NCBI GenBank assembly: GCA_026127925.1
Contig: JAJSLM010000001.1
Coordinates: forward strand, 186,001 to 250,000
Length of the DNA: 64,000 nt
Source of the DNA: Thermoplasmatales archaeon
Lineage (GTDB): Archaea > Thermoplasmatota > Thermoplasmata > Thermoplasmatales > Thermoplasmataceae
Direction: 5' to 3'
Shown: positions 1 through 9,329 of the stretch, one piece after another
How positions within the stretch are numbered: position 1 is the first letter of the stretch
How the letters are laid out: the number at the start of each line of letters is the position of its first letter
Position numbers and translations under genes: made by a program
Notes under the pieces: model-generated
What the model was told of the DNA's origin: nothing
Databases searched by the model: none
The model's input: only the letters and a program-made list of their open reading frames with translations

Positions 1-3000
1 CTGAATTCCTGCGAGAAAAATTTTCTGAAGTTACCAAATATATCAGGAAGAAAATGCGAGCTCAGAACCCTGACTGCGACATCGTCGGCATCTACTGCCC
101 TTATAATCTGTGCCAGAGAGAGCTGTCTCTCGATCTTTTCTTCCATTGTTCCTATGGATTTGTAGGAACAAATTTTGACTCCAGAATCTATCTTCTCTGT
201 ACGAGTTGTAAATCCCATACCCATGGTAACGCCCGTGGTCTGCAATAGTTTCCCTGTTGTAGTCATGAAACTCTCAATCTCTGAGGCCATCTTCCCTTCA
301 ATTGTGGCTTCATAAAATTGAAGCGGATATGTGTACATCGTATCTACATTCAGGGCCTCCTTGTCTACTTCGTCCGGATTAAGTTTTACTGTCAAGACAA
401 GGGGGGCATCCATCAGCCCACCAGTCGTAGATGGGAGGAATGATCTAGAAAAGTTCAAGAGTCCATCTAAGAGTAGCATCACACTATCCTCATCGCCATC
501 GCAGTTCCTCCTCTTGGCAGCATGATACAGCGGATGTGCATAACAGCCACTCACGTCTGCGAACCCGATAATTCTGCCAACGATCCCTCCAGATGTGTGC
601 GGAGCCAGACCTATGACAAGCTGTCCTATTAGGTCCGATGGCGTTTCGCACATATAATATGGGGCGAGGCCATAATATTTAACCAATAAATCATCAATGT
701 ACTTTGATACTCTCAACAAATACTCCGCTGACGAGAGAGGCATAATAAGGTCTTGCGGAAAGATTTCAATAAAATCAGAGATTTCATATCCAAGTTCTCT
801 GGCTCTCTCCTCAGATAGGCCAATCTCGGATAGCCTGAAGTGCGTTATGGGTATATCAGACATATCGTACCTACACGTACCGTCTTTATTTATTGTCACG
901 TCATGCAGCGCGCGGACAAGTCCCTTTTCTATGGGTTCGCAGGTTTTACTGTTTGAAATCAATCCCTTAACACCTTTTATCTCGAGTTTGTCAGGAATGG
1001 TTACCCCAAGATTTTCTGTTGCTGAGTTAATCATTTCCGAAAGATTGATTTTCACCTTTCTTATTGTGTGGGTATCTTCTGTAAGCGAACCACAGCTAGG
1101 GCATCTGGGCACACATGTCTCAGCTCCACAATTTTTACATCTTCTAAGGTCCACCTCAACTTCATATCCCGAAAGTGTATTCTTCTCCGCATTCTTGAGA
1201 GATCGGCGAGAATCTCCATAATTTTCAACGGGGAATAGAAGATGAACTTTGGGCTTCATTTTCCTGTCGCCAGCTTTTTCAGGCCTTCCTAATCTTGCTC
1301 CTATTCTAGTCGGAGACCTTGGTATTATCCTAATTCCCGAGAGTTTGTTGACCAGCGAAATAGGATCATCTCCATTTGTATCCTGTTCTCTCACAATGAT
1401 TTTATCGTCTTTTAAATCTAGCCCCAGGCAAACGATAAGCGGATAATAGTTTTCTACAGAGATATTAAGGTGCGACCTAAATTCTACTCCAAGTTTAACG
1501 AGAATGTCAAAAACTCTTCTGTCTGTTGGAATCACGAGCATATTTTTGTCTATGGACGATTGCATGACCTTTTCTCTGAGATATAAGACTTCATCAACAG
1601 ACAAATCGTGCCAAAAATAATCATAATCTGGATAAAGCGGTACGCCATTCTCTCTGGAAATTGCAACCGCCTCAAGATGATCAGGTTTATTTTTTGTTTC
1701 AATGGATTTTCCGGAAGATTTGACAATCTCCAACCACCATTCTATGTTGAATGATCCAGGAAGAAGTCTTCTGTTATTTTCTAAAAATTCACCATAAGAT
1801 ATGAGGATTTCCCCAATATCTGTTATCTGTTCCACGTCTTTAGCTATATTCCTGGCGTCTTTCTCATCGTTGACTCTAATGTGTCTCCCGTCATTCAAGA
1901 GCACCATTGGGCCATCGATATTCTCGCATGGTGTTATCGCGGCTGCCTTTCCGGGAAGTTCGGTCTTTATTTGCGATCCTACAGCTATAAAGCCGTCAAG
2001 TATCACCATTGTAGCTGGATTTATAGATACGGCAGCAAGTCCTGAGACGCGTGACCTTCCATAACGCAGCCTAAATCCTCCAGGTCTCCCAGGGTGAGAA
2101 AACACTGGTCTTCCCGCCACTATATCTTTCAGAAATTTGTCGGAAACATGCTCTACAGGTTTTTCCTCATTTGTAGATTTTTCCCCTCCTGAGCCAAGAA
2201 AATTCCATTCGCTTAATCCAAGTTTGTCGGTATACTTCTTGACCTTCCTTGCTTTCTGTATCAATCCTTCACAGAGAACAAGGCACATTCCACCGCGTAT
2301 CCGATTTGTTTCTATTCTCTGCATATCACGATGACCGGAAACTTCCTCTTCCTCACTCCCTTCGCCGTCTATACATATGGGTGATTTCTTTACAACTTCC
2401 CTGATTTCGTCTTTCGAAGGAAAATATTGAAGATGTTTTCTTCTGTTGTAGTCCTGAACCTCTTCTATGTATCTATCCTCCTCGTCTGAAGTGGCAACAA
2501 ACTTCCCTATACCAAGGTCCCTGCGAACTATATCTGTGATAAGAACACTCATAGCCTGCGCGGTTGCTCCCGCACCTCTTATCGGTCCGGCGTACACAAT
2601 TGATGCATATGTAGATCCATCGGTATTTTTGTTGATCTTAATCTTTGAAATACCTTCTAGTGGGGCCACGGATATCCCTTCTGTGAGGATCGCGAGTCCA
2701 ACCCTAACAGATTTGTCAAGGGCCGTTTCTTTTTCTGCCTCTGGGTACCTCCTGGCTACGCTTCTTGAAATTTCTATCGCAAGTTCTTCACGGGTCATTT
2801 CTTTCGACAACTTGCGTATATCTTCGGCTATTCCGGGCACACCTATTAGTTCCTCTACACGATCAGCCATATCCGTGGCAAGGGGAATCTCTACTTTTGT
2901 TGATACATCAAGTCCCTTGGCTCTTACCGCTTTTGCCAAGGTGTATTCTTTCTCAAGCTGACTTATAATCGACTGTTGATATTTTTTAAGATAGGATTCA

Positions 3001-3008
3001 AGATCCAA
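1..3008 (-). CDS. polC: DNA polymerase D large subunit DP2 (3' end beyond left edge)
   Basis: Catalytic large subunit of the archaeal replicative DNA polymerase PolD. The frame is open from 3008 to the left edge, giving about 1,002 residues; the C-terminal end, where the family carries a further zinc module and a PCNA-binding peptide, lies outside. The catalytic double-psi-barrel motif NCDGDED is encoded at 486-506 and a zinc module CKNCGAETCVPRCPSCG at 1089-1139. No intein interrupts the visible motifs. An in-frame TGA two codons before TTG 3008 leaves that TTG (or the ATT before it) as the only sensible start, and the N-terminus (LDLESYLKKY) is family-like. The small subunit DP1 is not adjacent. 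Identification is secure; only the start codon is uncertain. Confidence 0.96.
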   Translation of the reverse strand, partial: MDLESYLKKYQQSIISQLEKEYTLAKAVRAKGLDVSTKVEIPLATDMADRVEELIGVPGIAEDIRKLSKEMTREELAIEISRSVARRYPEAEKETALDKSVRVGLAILTEGISVAPLEGISKIKINKNTDGSTYASIVYAGPIRGAGATAQAMSVLITDIVRRDLGIGKFVATSDEEDRYIEEVQDYNRRKHLQYFPSKDEIREVVKKSPICIDGEGSEEEEVSGHRDMQRIETNRIRGGMCLVLCEGLIQKARKVKKYTDKLGLSEWNFLGSGGEKSTNEEKPVEHVSDKFLKDIVAGRPVFSHPGRPGGFRLRYGRSRVSGLAAVSINPATMVILDGFIAVGSQIKTELPGKAAAITPCENIDGPMVLLNDGRHIRVNDEKDARNIAKDVEQITDIGEILISYGEFLENNRRLLPGSFNIEWWLEIVKSSGKSIETKNKPDHLEAVAISRENGVPLYPDYDYFWHDLSVDEVLYLREKVMQSSIDKNMLVIPTDRRVFDILVKLGVEFRSHLNISVENYYPLIVCLGLDLKDDKIIVREQDTNGDDPISLVNKLSGIRIIPRSPTRIGARLGRPEKAGDRKMKPKVHLLFPVENYGDSRRSLKNAEKNTLSGYEVEVDLRRCKNCGAETCVPRCPSCGSLTEDTHTIRKVKINLSEMINSATENLGVTIPDKLEIKGVKGLISNSKTCEPIEKGLVRALHDVTINKDGTCRYDMSDIPITHFRLSEIGLSEERARELGYEISDFIEIFPQDLIMPLSSAEYLLRVSKYIDDLLVKYYGLAPYYMCETPSDLIGQLVIGLAPHTSGGIVGRIIGFADVSGCYAHPLYHAAKRRNCDGDEDSVMLLLDGLLNFSRSFLPSTTGGLMDAPLVLTVKLNPDEVDKEALNVDTMYTYPLQFYEATIEGKMASEIESFMTTTGKLLQTTGVTMGMGFTTRTEKIDSGVKICSYKSIGTMEEKIERQLSLAQIIRAVDADDVAVRVLSSHFLPDIFGNFRKFFSQEF

Positions 3009-3086
3009 AATGTATCATCTCTAAACTCTCTTTGTTCAAATCTCTTTGATGCAGATTTAGTTTTATTAAGAAATATGAATATGCGC

Positions 3087-4703
3087 TCACCTTGTCACTT
3101 CTGTTTGAAGCAAATTGTCCTTATGTTTAAGGGCCTCTTTCACTAGATGAAGGTGAAGCTTCGAGGGATTCATCGGTCTTGAGAGGAACTCGCTGTGAAA
3201 TTGTACTGCAAAGAGAGAAGTTTCACCCTTAAGTTCCGTTATCTCCATTCTTCTCTCCTCAGAATCCACGCCAGAAAAAATCAGACCTGATTGTTCAAGT
3301 CGCGCGATATAATCTGGATTTACCTCGTACCTATGCCTGTGACGTTCGTATGTCTCGTTTTTTCCATACAGGGCTTTCGCAAGTGTATGGTCTCGTATGA
3401 GAACTTTCTGGGAACCTAATCTCATTGTTCCACCCTTATCTGTCACCCCCTTTTGCTCCGGAAGTATGTCTATAACGGGATTCTTTGTATCCGGTACAAA
3501 TTCCGTACTGTTTGCATCTTTGAGACCAAGCACATTTCTTGCGTATTCTATTACAATAACCTGGAAGCCAAGGCAGACGCCCGCCAGTGGCATGTTGTTC
3601 TCTCTGGCGTACTTTGCAGAGAGAATTTTTCCTTCTATCCCTCTTTGGCCAAATCCTGGAGCTATTAGTATTCCATCAACATCTTTTAACGGTTCCAAAC
3701 TTTTCTCTAGATCTAGAGATTCCACCCATTTTATGTTGACATCAATTCCAGTATTTCCAGTAACGTGCGTGAAAGCTTCCTTATGGCTTATGTAGGCATC
3801 GTGAAGTTCTGTATATTTACCTACAAGAGCTATTGTCACGCTTTCTTTCGGGTTTTTTATGTTCTCTTTGAACGTCTTCCACTCATCTGTGGCTTCATTT
3901 CCATGTAATGAGAATTTTTTAAGAATGAAATCAATAACGCCCTCCCTCTTTATGCTTTCTGGGAGAAGGTATACGTTTTTCACATCTACAACGCTAATTA
4001 TACCGCCCAGTGGTACATCCGTGAAAAGAGATATCCTGTTTTTAGACTCGATTGTAAGAGGGTTCTTGGATCTGCAGAACAGCATATCGGGCTGTATGCC
4101 TATCTCTCTTAGAGCCTTGACACTATGCTGTGTGGGTTTAGTTTTCTGCTCCCCCATGGGCCCGACCTCAGGTACGAGTGTCACGTGTGCAAATATAAAA
4201 TTTCCTGTTCCTTCTTCCCTCCCGAGCTCTCTAACCGCTTCGAGAAAAGGCATTGATTCTATATCACCTACAGTTCCGCCGATTTCTATTAGGATGACAT
4301 CATAATCACCGCTAGAAGCAACTAGACGGATCCTCCTCTTTATCTCATTAGTAACATGGGGAATAATTTGAACAGTACTCCCAAGGTACTCCCCTTTCCT
4401 TTCTTTTTCAATAACTTCTTTGTAAACTTTTCCAGTTGTTATATTATTATCCTTGGTCAGTCTCACATCCATAAATCTTTCATAGTTGCCAAGGTCTAAG
4501 TCAACTTCACTTCCATCATCAAGAACAAAAACCTCTCCGTGCTGGTACGGATTCATCGTTCCCGCGTCATAATTGAGGTACGGATCAATCTTTATGGAGG
4601 TCACCTTAAGCCCTTGTGATTTTAGAAGATATCCTAAACTGGATGTAATGGTTCCTTTTCCTAAGCCGGAGATAACTCCACCTGTTATCGCTATATAATG
4701 CAT
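3087..4703 (-). CDS. pyrG: CTP synthase
   Basis: Makes CTP from UTP, ATP and glutamine in the cytosol. The N-terminal synthetase domain has the P-loop-like [10 protein letters not shown] and [20 protein letters not shown]. The C-terminal class I glutamine amidotransferase domain has PGFGQRG, the nucleophile in GVCLGFQ (Cys377 counted from this start) and the HSEF of the triad. About 538 residues, as usual for the family. I chose ATG 4703 (MHYIAITGG), which matches the family N-terminus, over an in-frame ATG six codons upstream at 4721. It lies 78 bp downstream of the DP2 start on the same strand, so the two could share a transcript. Confidence 0.97.
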   Translation of the reverse strand: MHYIAITGGVISGLGKGTITSSLGYLLKSQGLKVTSIKIDPYLNYDAGTMNPYQHGEVFVLDDGSEVDLDLGNYERFMDVRLTKDNNITTGKVYKEVIEKERKGEYLGSTVQIIPHVTNEIKRRIRLVASSGDYDVILIEIGGTVGDIESMPFLEAVRELGREEGTGNFIFAHVTLVPEVGPMGEQKTKPTQHSVKALREIGIQPDMLFCRSKNPLTIESKNRISLFTDVPLGGIISVVDVKNVYLLPESIKREGVIDFILKKFSLHGNEATDEWKTFKENIKNPKESVTIALVGKYTELHDAYISHKEAFTHVTGNTGIDVNIKWVESLDLEKSLEPLKDVDGILIAPGFGQRGIEGKILSAKYARENNMPLAGVCLGFQVIVIEYARNVLGLKDANSTEFVPDTKNPVIDILPEQKGVTDKGGTMRLGSQKVLIRDHTLAKALYGKNETYERHRHRYEVNPDYIARLEQSGLIFSGVDSEERRMEITELKGETSLFAVQFHSEFLSRPMNPSKLHLHLVKEALKHKDNLLQTEVTR

Positions 4704-4906
4704 TAGAGTATAGGGAATCAAAACTAATTAATTTTTTGCAGATCGAGGATTATGATCGAGACTGAAACAGATCTGGTAACTTAACGGTTAAAGCTAATCC
4801 CACTAACGACACAAAAAATTTTGAGAACTTTTCTTCGGGTTAAATTAATGCAAGGATAAATCATAATGGTATAGGAAAGTTTTTCACTTGGCTTTAATGA
4901 CGTCTA

Positions 4907-5491
4907 ATGATGGTTAGAATCAATATCTCTGTTTCGAATGAGACCGCGAAACTGATCGAAACTCAGGCTAAGGACACTGGAAGGACAATAAGCTCAACTA
5001 TAACTGATGCCATTAAGACTTGTTCGATCATCAAAGAAGGAGGGTATCAGGTTGAGAATCTAATTAACGCCATGCAATTAAGCAGACTTTACAAGGTAGC
5101 AGGCACGATACCTGTCCCACGTATACTTCTAGACGGTCTAGTAAGCGATCTCTTTGCCTCGGATGAAAACAAAACGACAGACCTATGGGCAGAAGCTGGC
5201 AATTCCATAGGAATAATCCTGAAAACTTTTGCACCAAACCTCGATGTTCTTTCCAGTTTATTGAAAAAATACAGCAATTTACTTCCAGCAGATTCTATAC
5301 AAATTAATTATGATGAGCGTAGCTTAGAGGTAGTTTTAACCGGTATTGGCTACAGCTACGCGTCATCAAAGTGCACGGCCGTTGCCATTGTAAAGGCCAT
5401 GGAAGTGTACGATTTCACAGAAACCAAAGAAGACATACTCGAAGGGTCCATTAGATTACTATTCCAAAAAAAACAGGCGGTCAATATATAG
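4907..5491 (+). CDS. Ribbon-helix-helix N-terminal domain protein, unknown function
   Basis: 194 residues. The first ~45 residues (RINISVSNETAKLIETQAKDTGRTISSTITDAI) look like an Arc/CopG-type ribbon-helix-helix DNA-binding module: one amphipathic strand followed by two helices. The remaining ~145 residues match nothing I recognise; they are mixed alpha/beta with no membrane segment and include a glycine-rich GIGYSYASSK stretch near residue 145. A transcription factor with a sensing or oligomerising C-terminal domain is the simplest reading. Tandem ATGs at 4907 and 4910 are both possible starts. It stands alone between divergent pyrG and the bd-oxidase operon and could regulate either; this is inference. 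Confidence 0.7.
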   Translation: MMVRINISVSNETAKLIETQAKDTGRTISSTITDAIKTCSIIKEGGYQVENLINAMQLSRLYKVAGTIPVPRILLDGLVSDLFASDENKTTDLWAEAGNSIGIILKTFAPNLDVLSSLLKKYSNLLPADSIQINYDERSLEVVLTGIGYSYASSKCTAVAIVKAMEVYDFTETKEDILEGSIRLLFQKKQAVNI

Positions 5492-5600
5492 GAGATTGTT
5501 TTAATGGGTCTCGAAATAAACAGCAATTTTTAGTTGCATAATACGAATGCCCTCAATAGGTTATTGGGTCAAAGAGTGACATTAAATATGGTCGTGCATC

Positions 5601-5642
5601 TATGCGCAAAAGTGCGTAAATTTATGTCCTATCATTTAAATA
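5601..5642 (+). promoter_or_regulatory. Promoter region of the bd-oxidase operon
   Basis: A TTTAAATA TATA box lies at 5635-5642, 28 bp before the first ATG (5670), and a GGTGA ribosome site lies at 5661-5665. Upstream, 5601-5618 is an imperfect inverted repeat: 7-base arms TATGCGC and GTGCGTA around AAAA, with two G-T mismatches. It could be a regulator site. The TATA call is supported by position and sequence; the role of the repeat is unproven. Confidence 0.45.
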
Positions 5643-5669
5643 AGAAATTGACATGGGATTGGTGAAATC

Positions 5670-6344
5670 ATGATAAATATCGTTCTACTTTCGACTTTAG
5701 TAATATTCGTACTGACGTTTGTGCTTGCGTCTTTTATGACTTACGATTACTTCAGAAAAAGAAAGGAAAGCATAATTTTTTGGTCCCTTGGGCTATGGGC
5801 TTTTGCAGTTGGAGTAATTTTAGAAATTCTTTTTGCAGATGGAATTTATTCGCAGATCTTGATAAAGTCATACCTGTTCATAGTTGCATTGGTTGTAGAA
5901 GCTTTGGCCATTGGGTCGGTTCTCCTTCTAGGAAATAAGAAAATCACTCAAGCCTATGCGGCATACGTAATCGTTACATCTATTGCCCTAGTACTCGTTC
6001 TTGCATTCTCCAACATAGGAAATATATTGGTTAGCGGGGTTGTTTTTGGTTTATTGCCCCTTTACGTGACTCTTCTTTCTGCTTTTATCACTTTTCCTGC
6101 GGCGGTGGCGCTAATAGGAATATCATTTTATTCATACACCAAAACAAGAAATATAAAAATGGTAAGCATAATTGCTGGCGTAATCGTTGTAAGCGTCGCT
6201 GGAACGTTATATATTGCTGCTTTCCCCGCTTTTCTTTACTATTCTGAGTTCATTGGTATACTCCTCCTATGGGCAGGGTTCTTCAATTTCAAAGGCTTAT
6301 TCAAGATCGTTTCTAAAGAGGTGAAAGAAAATGCTTCCAACTGA
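5670..6344 (+). CDS. Polytopic membrane protein, first gene of bd-oxidase operon
   Basis: 224 residues with about seven hydrophobic segments separated by short charged loops (for example YFRKRKES near residue 27 and SYTKTRNIK near 155). No catalytic or metal-binding motif is evident, and I do not recognise the family. Its 3' end overlaps cydA by 14 bp, and cydA is read from a GAGGTGA ribosome site inside it, so the genes are translationally coupled. Context suggests an accessory, assembly or third subunit of the oxidase, but a sensor-type seven-helix protein is also possible. Confidence 0.8.
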   Translation: MINIVLLSTLVIFVLTFVLASFMTYDYFRKRKESIIFWSLGLWAFAVGVILEILFADGIYSQILIKSYLFIVALVVEALAIGSVLLLGNKKITQAYAAYVIVTSIALVLVLAFSNIGNILVSGVVFGLLPLYVTLLSAFITFPAAVALIGISFYSYTKTRNIKMVSIIAGVIVVSVAGTLYIAAFPAFLYYSEFIGILLLWAGFFNFKGLFKIVSKEVKENASN

Positions 6345-7755
6345 GATGGACCGAATAACGATTGCTTATAGTCTGGGTATCCACATTTTGTTTGTTTCAA
6401 TATCCCTTGCTTTGCCTATTATAATGGTAGTTGCCGAGTATATTGGGTTTAAAAGAAAGAATGCATATTTCGACCTTCTTTCCAAGAGAATGTCCAAGGC
6501 AATGGTAATTTTCTTTGCTATTGGAACAGCTTCAGGGATCGCTGTAGCAGTTCAATTGCTCGTTTTATGGCCAGGCTTTATGGGTCTCGTCGCAAGTGTT
6601 GCTATATTGCCGTTTTACGTCGAGGTGTTTGCGTTCTTTATGGAGGGTATCGCTCTTGGCGTATACGTATATTCTTGGGATAAGATTGCAAACAGACACC
6701 TACACATGTTCTTTGGTGCTATGATAGCCTTTTTTGCAAATCTCTCTGGCGTTCTGATAATAATGGTCAATGCTTGGATGAATACCCCTAATGGTTTTAA
6801 TATAAGTGCCTATCTTAAAAGTGGGGTTCTCATAGGGCTGAACCCATTATCAGTTTTCGGAACCGCATCGACACCGATCGAGGTAATGCATGCTTTAGGC
6901 TCTACCTTATTCACGGGTGCATTCATTATCCTGGCATACTTCGCGATAAAGTTTCTTTTTGCAAAATCTGCAGAACTAAAATATTATTTCAAGAGCGGAT
7001 TGAAAATTGCTTTTGGCCTTGTTTCTCTCGTTTTTATCCCTGTAGGTTTAGGCGGAACCTTATCAATGGGCATGCTCGGGACCCTTGAACCTGCAAAATA
7101 TGCTGCTCTAGATATGGATCTTGTTCCCCGCGCTAATGCTTATGAGTACATGTTTGGATGGAAGGTTCCGATTCCTGGGTTGCAGAGCATACTCCTCACG
7201 GGGAAAGCGTCAGGAACAGTACCTGGATTGAGTTCATTTCCGAAGTCCGATTGGCCCCCACTATTTGTTCATACAACCTTTGATCTCATGACAATATTCG
7301 GGATAGTACTTGGTGTGTTTATAATCGTGGGCTTAATCGCTATAGCAGTCAGGTACTACCTATCTAAATCCAAAAACTGGAAGCATAAGCCAATACTCTC
7401 CAAAATATTCGATCCGGTTTATGGCTCGTTCATGACATATGTCACAATATTCATGGGTGCAATAGCTATGATAACACTTGAACTCGGTTGGATCACAGAC
7501 GAGGTAGGAAGGCAACCTTGGATCGTTTATGACGTAGTGAAAACATATGCCGTATCCAACCTTTCTGGCTGGGTAATACCACTTGGTATTTTTGTAATGG
7601 TTATGTACACTTTCCTAGCAATCTTCACTGTCTTCATAGTCAAGAGAATACTGACAAATGACGACATTATATTGAAATTGAAGGATTATCCGTCATGGGA
7701 GAGAAAGATTGTCAGTGGAGAAAAACCCGCGACGATGGCGAGGGGATCTAAATGA
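6331..7755 (+). CDS. cydA: Cytochrome bd-type oxidase subunit I
   Basis: Membrane quinol:oxygen oxidoreductase subunit carrying the hemes. 474 residues, multiple membrane helices. Family features: His18 in the first helix (YSLGIHIL, counterpart of the E. coli His19 heme ligand); glutamates 98 and 105 in YVEVFAFFMEG (the conserved pair of the oxygen-site and proton path); His187 in MHALGSTLF; a quinol-loop-like stretch WKVPIPGLQSIL; and the family signature GRQPW near residue 400. The start at 6331 is supported by GAGGTGA at 6318-6324. The quinol loop is short, as in non-proteobacterial CydA. Electron donor and heme types cannot be read from sequence. Confidence 0.92.
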   Translation: MLPTEMDRITIAYSLGIHILFVSISLALPIIMVVAEYIGFKRKNAYFDLLSKRMSKAMVIFFAIGTASGIAVAVQLLVLWPGFMGLVASVAILPFYVEVFAFFMEGIALGVYVYSWDKIANRHLHMFFGAMIAFFANLSGVLIIMVNAWMNTPNGFNISAYLKSGVLIGLNPLSVFGTASTPIEVMHALGSTLFTGAFIILAYFAIKFLFAKSAELKYYFKSGLKIAFGLVSLVFIPVGLGGTLSMGMLGTLEPAKYAALDMDLVPRANAYEYMFGWKVPIPGLQSILLTGKASGTVPGLSSFPKSDWPPLFVHTTFDLMTIFGIVLGVFIIVGLIAIAVRYYLSKSKNWKHKPILSKIFDPVYGSFMTYVTIFMGAIAMITLELGWITDEVGRQPWIVYDVVKTYAVSNLSGWVIPLGIFVMVMYTFLAIFTVFIVKRILTNDDIILKLKDYPSWERKIVSGEKPATMARGSK

Positions 7756-8729
7756 GTGCAATTCCGTTTTTCGTCAACTACGGTGTCCTTGCAGCATTTC
7801 TTGTTTTGTTTTTGGTAGAAGTAGGCATGGCATTTCTTGCAGCCTTAAACTATGAGAAGTTCAAAGGATTAATCATGCCATATATCGTTCCTATATGGGA
7901 GATAAACGGGACATTTGCGGTATTTTATGTTGTAAACCTTGAGGCCACGTATCCTTCACTTGTTCCTGCTGTGGGAACCCTTTTCGTAGCTCCTTTGATA
8001 TTTTCATTTGTCATTTATGCTGTACACAATGGATTTCTCGCGTATTCTGAATTCATTGAAAAAAAGGAACCTGAAAGAATTTTCATGATCACCTATGGAA
8101 TCTCAACGTTAATCGTGGCATTCGTAGCTGTTTCCATGCTTACGTCTTCAGTCAGTGCTATAGGCATCAGCCTGAAAACACTTAGTATCACATCTTATAC
8201 ATTCTTCCTTAACGGGTTTAACATAATGTATTTCATCGCGATATTCTTCCTGGTTCTTACAATAGTGTTCATTTTGTTCAGCGTTAAAATGTACTCCCCT
8301 TATCTTCCACTGGTGTTTCTTGTCATTTCACTGATATTCTTGTTTGTTCCGACTTACATCTATACGAGATATATATTCAATAATTTTCTGCACTACTATC
8401 CGATATTTATCGTGGTGCTTCTGATATTCGTTGGTTCCTTCTTGCTTTATTACATGGAAAGATACAAACTGGTCTCAAAAGCTTTGCTGGTTCTGGGTTC
8501 TTATATGTCGATAATGTTTTACGGTGCTCTTGAATATCCGTACTTCTTTAACGGCGCGATAAACGCATCCAACTCTACAGTGACAGGGCCTATCGGAGCG
8601 GCGGAGGATGTAATAACAATCGTTGGTGGCCTCGCTGTTGTTATATTTATGGCAGTATTTGTTTACTTCAGCTATTTTGTTAAAGAAGGAAAGGTTAGAA
8701 AGACCAGAGCAGGTAGCCTGGCAAAATAA
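7752..8729 (+). CDS. cydB: Cytochrome bd-type oxidase subunit II
   Basis: 325 residues, about eight to nine membrane helices, overlapping cydA by ATGA. Subunit II of bd oxidases packs against CydA and carries few conserved residues. The PIWEINGTFAVFYVVNLEATYP segment near residues 45-65 (only partly quoted here in family terms) corresponds in position to the WDGNETW region of CydB. It is shorter than E. coli CydB (379 residues), as is common in archaea. Position and topology support the call more than residue identity does. A T-run near 8760-8768 may end the transcript. Confidence 0.85.
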   Translation: MSAIPFFVNYGVLAAFLVLFLVEVGMAFLAALNYEKFKGLIMPYIVPIWEINGTFAVFYVVNLEATYPSLVPAVGTLFVAPLIFSFVIYAVHNGFLAYSEFIEKKEPERIFMITYGISTLIVAFVAVSMLTSSVSAIGISLKTLSITSYTFFLNGFNIMYFIAIFFLVLTIVFILFSVKMYSPYLPLVFLVISLIFLFVPTYIYTRYIFNNFLHYYPIFIVVLLIFVGSFLLYYMERYKLVSKALLVLGSYMSIMFYGALEYPYFFNGAINASNSTVTGPIGAAEDVITIVGGLAVVIFMAVFVYFSYFVKEGKVRKTRAGSLAK

Positions 8730-8828
8730 GCTGTTGTTTTTACATAATATTATTCTCAAATTTTTTTTGTAAATTTCTGAAAAACTTAATCACTCTATTT
8801 GGTATTCATGTTTTGCCGGTAAGAGGAT

Positions 8829-9329
8829 ATGGCGGAACCGCAGATCCTATTTTTTTATACGCACGAGGACGATCCATCAAAGTCAACGATGAGAAAACTG
8901 AAAAGATTTGGTTTAGCAAAAGAATCAAGTATGTCAATTATTTCAAAGGCCGTTTCGCTAACTCCGTATTCTGAGAGGTACTTAGGGGCATGGGATAGGG
9001 ATCTGGTGCTCATGCATGGTCTTGGAGTTATTGATGGGTCTTGGAATAAAATTAGTTCTATAGAAAAAATGAGGTTACGTTTTTCAAGAAAACTTCCAAT
9101 CCTCGTACCTGTAAATCCAGTGAATTACGGAAAACCGGAAAAACTTTCATCTGTAGAGGCAGTTTCGGCAGCACTGTACATAATCGGTTTTCACGATCTG
9201 GGTTTAGGATTGCTTAACAAGTTCAAATGGGGACCAAATTTCTATACCTTGAATAAAGAATTACTGGATGACTATTCCAAATGCAGGTCCGAAAGAGAAA
9301 TAATCACTACTGAAGAGGCTTATTTTTGA
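8829..9329 (+). CDS. tsr3: 16S rRNA aminocarboxypropyltransferase Tsr3
   Basis: Transfers the 3-amino-3-carboxypropyl group of S-adenosylmethionine onto a hypermodified pseudouridine of small-subunit rRNA. The RLI-like/DUF367 signature is clear: GLGVIDGSWNKI near residue 70, then LPILVPVNPVNYGKPEKLSS and VEAVSAALYIIGF, which correspond to the family's LVAANPVNYG and VEALAAAL motifs. 166 residues, the normal archaeal length. Its 3' end overlaps the convergent PP-loop gene by 23 bp. Confidence 0.93.
   Translation: MAEPQILFFYTHEDDPSKSTMRKLKRFGLAKESSMSIISKAVSLTPYSERYLGAWDRDLVLMHGLGVIDGSWNKISSIEKMRLRFSRKLPILVPVNPVNYGKPEKLSSVEAVSAALYIIGFHDLGLGLLNKFKWGPNFYTLNKELLDDYSKCRSEREIITTEEAYF

Noticed and set aside
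697-2961. Several plus-strand ORFs (697-1221, 1801-2064, 2467-2961) opposite DP2
   Set aside because: They lie in the antisense of a continuous, motif-complete DP2 frame and encode Ser/Leu-rich sequence without any domain.
1-3008. Possible intein in DP2
   Set aside because: The catalytic barrel motifs and the zinc module follow each other in uninterrupted family-like sequence; no intein splice motifs are seen in the visible part.
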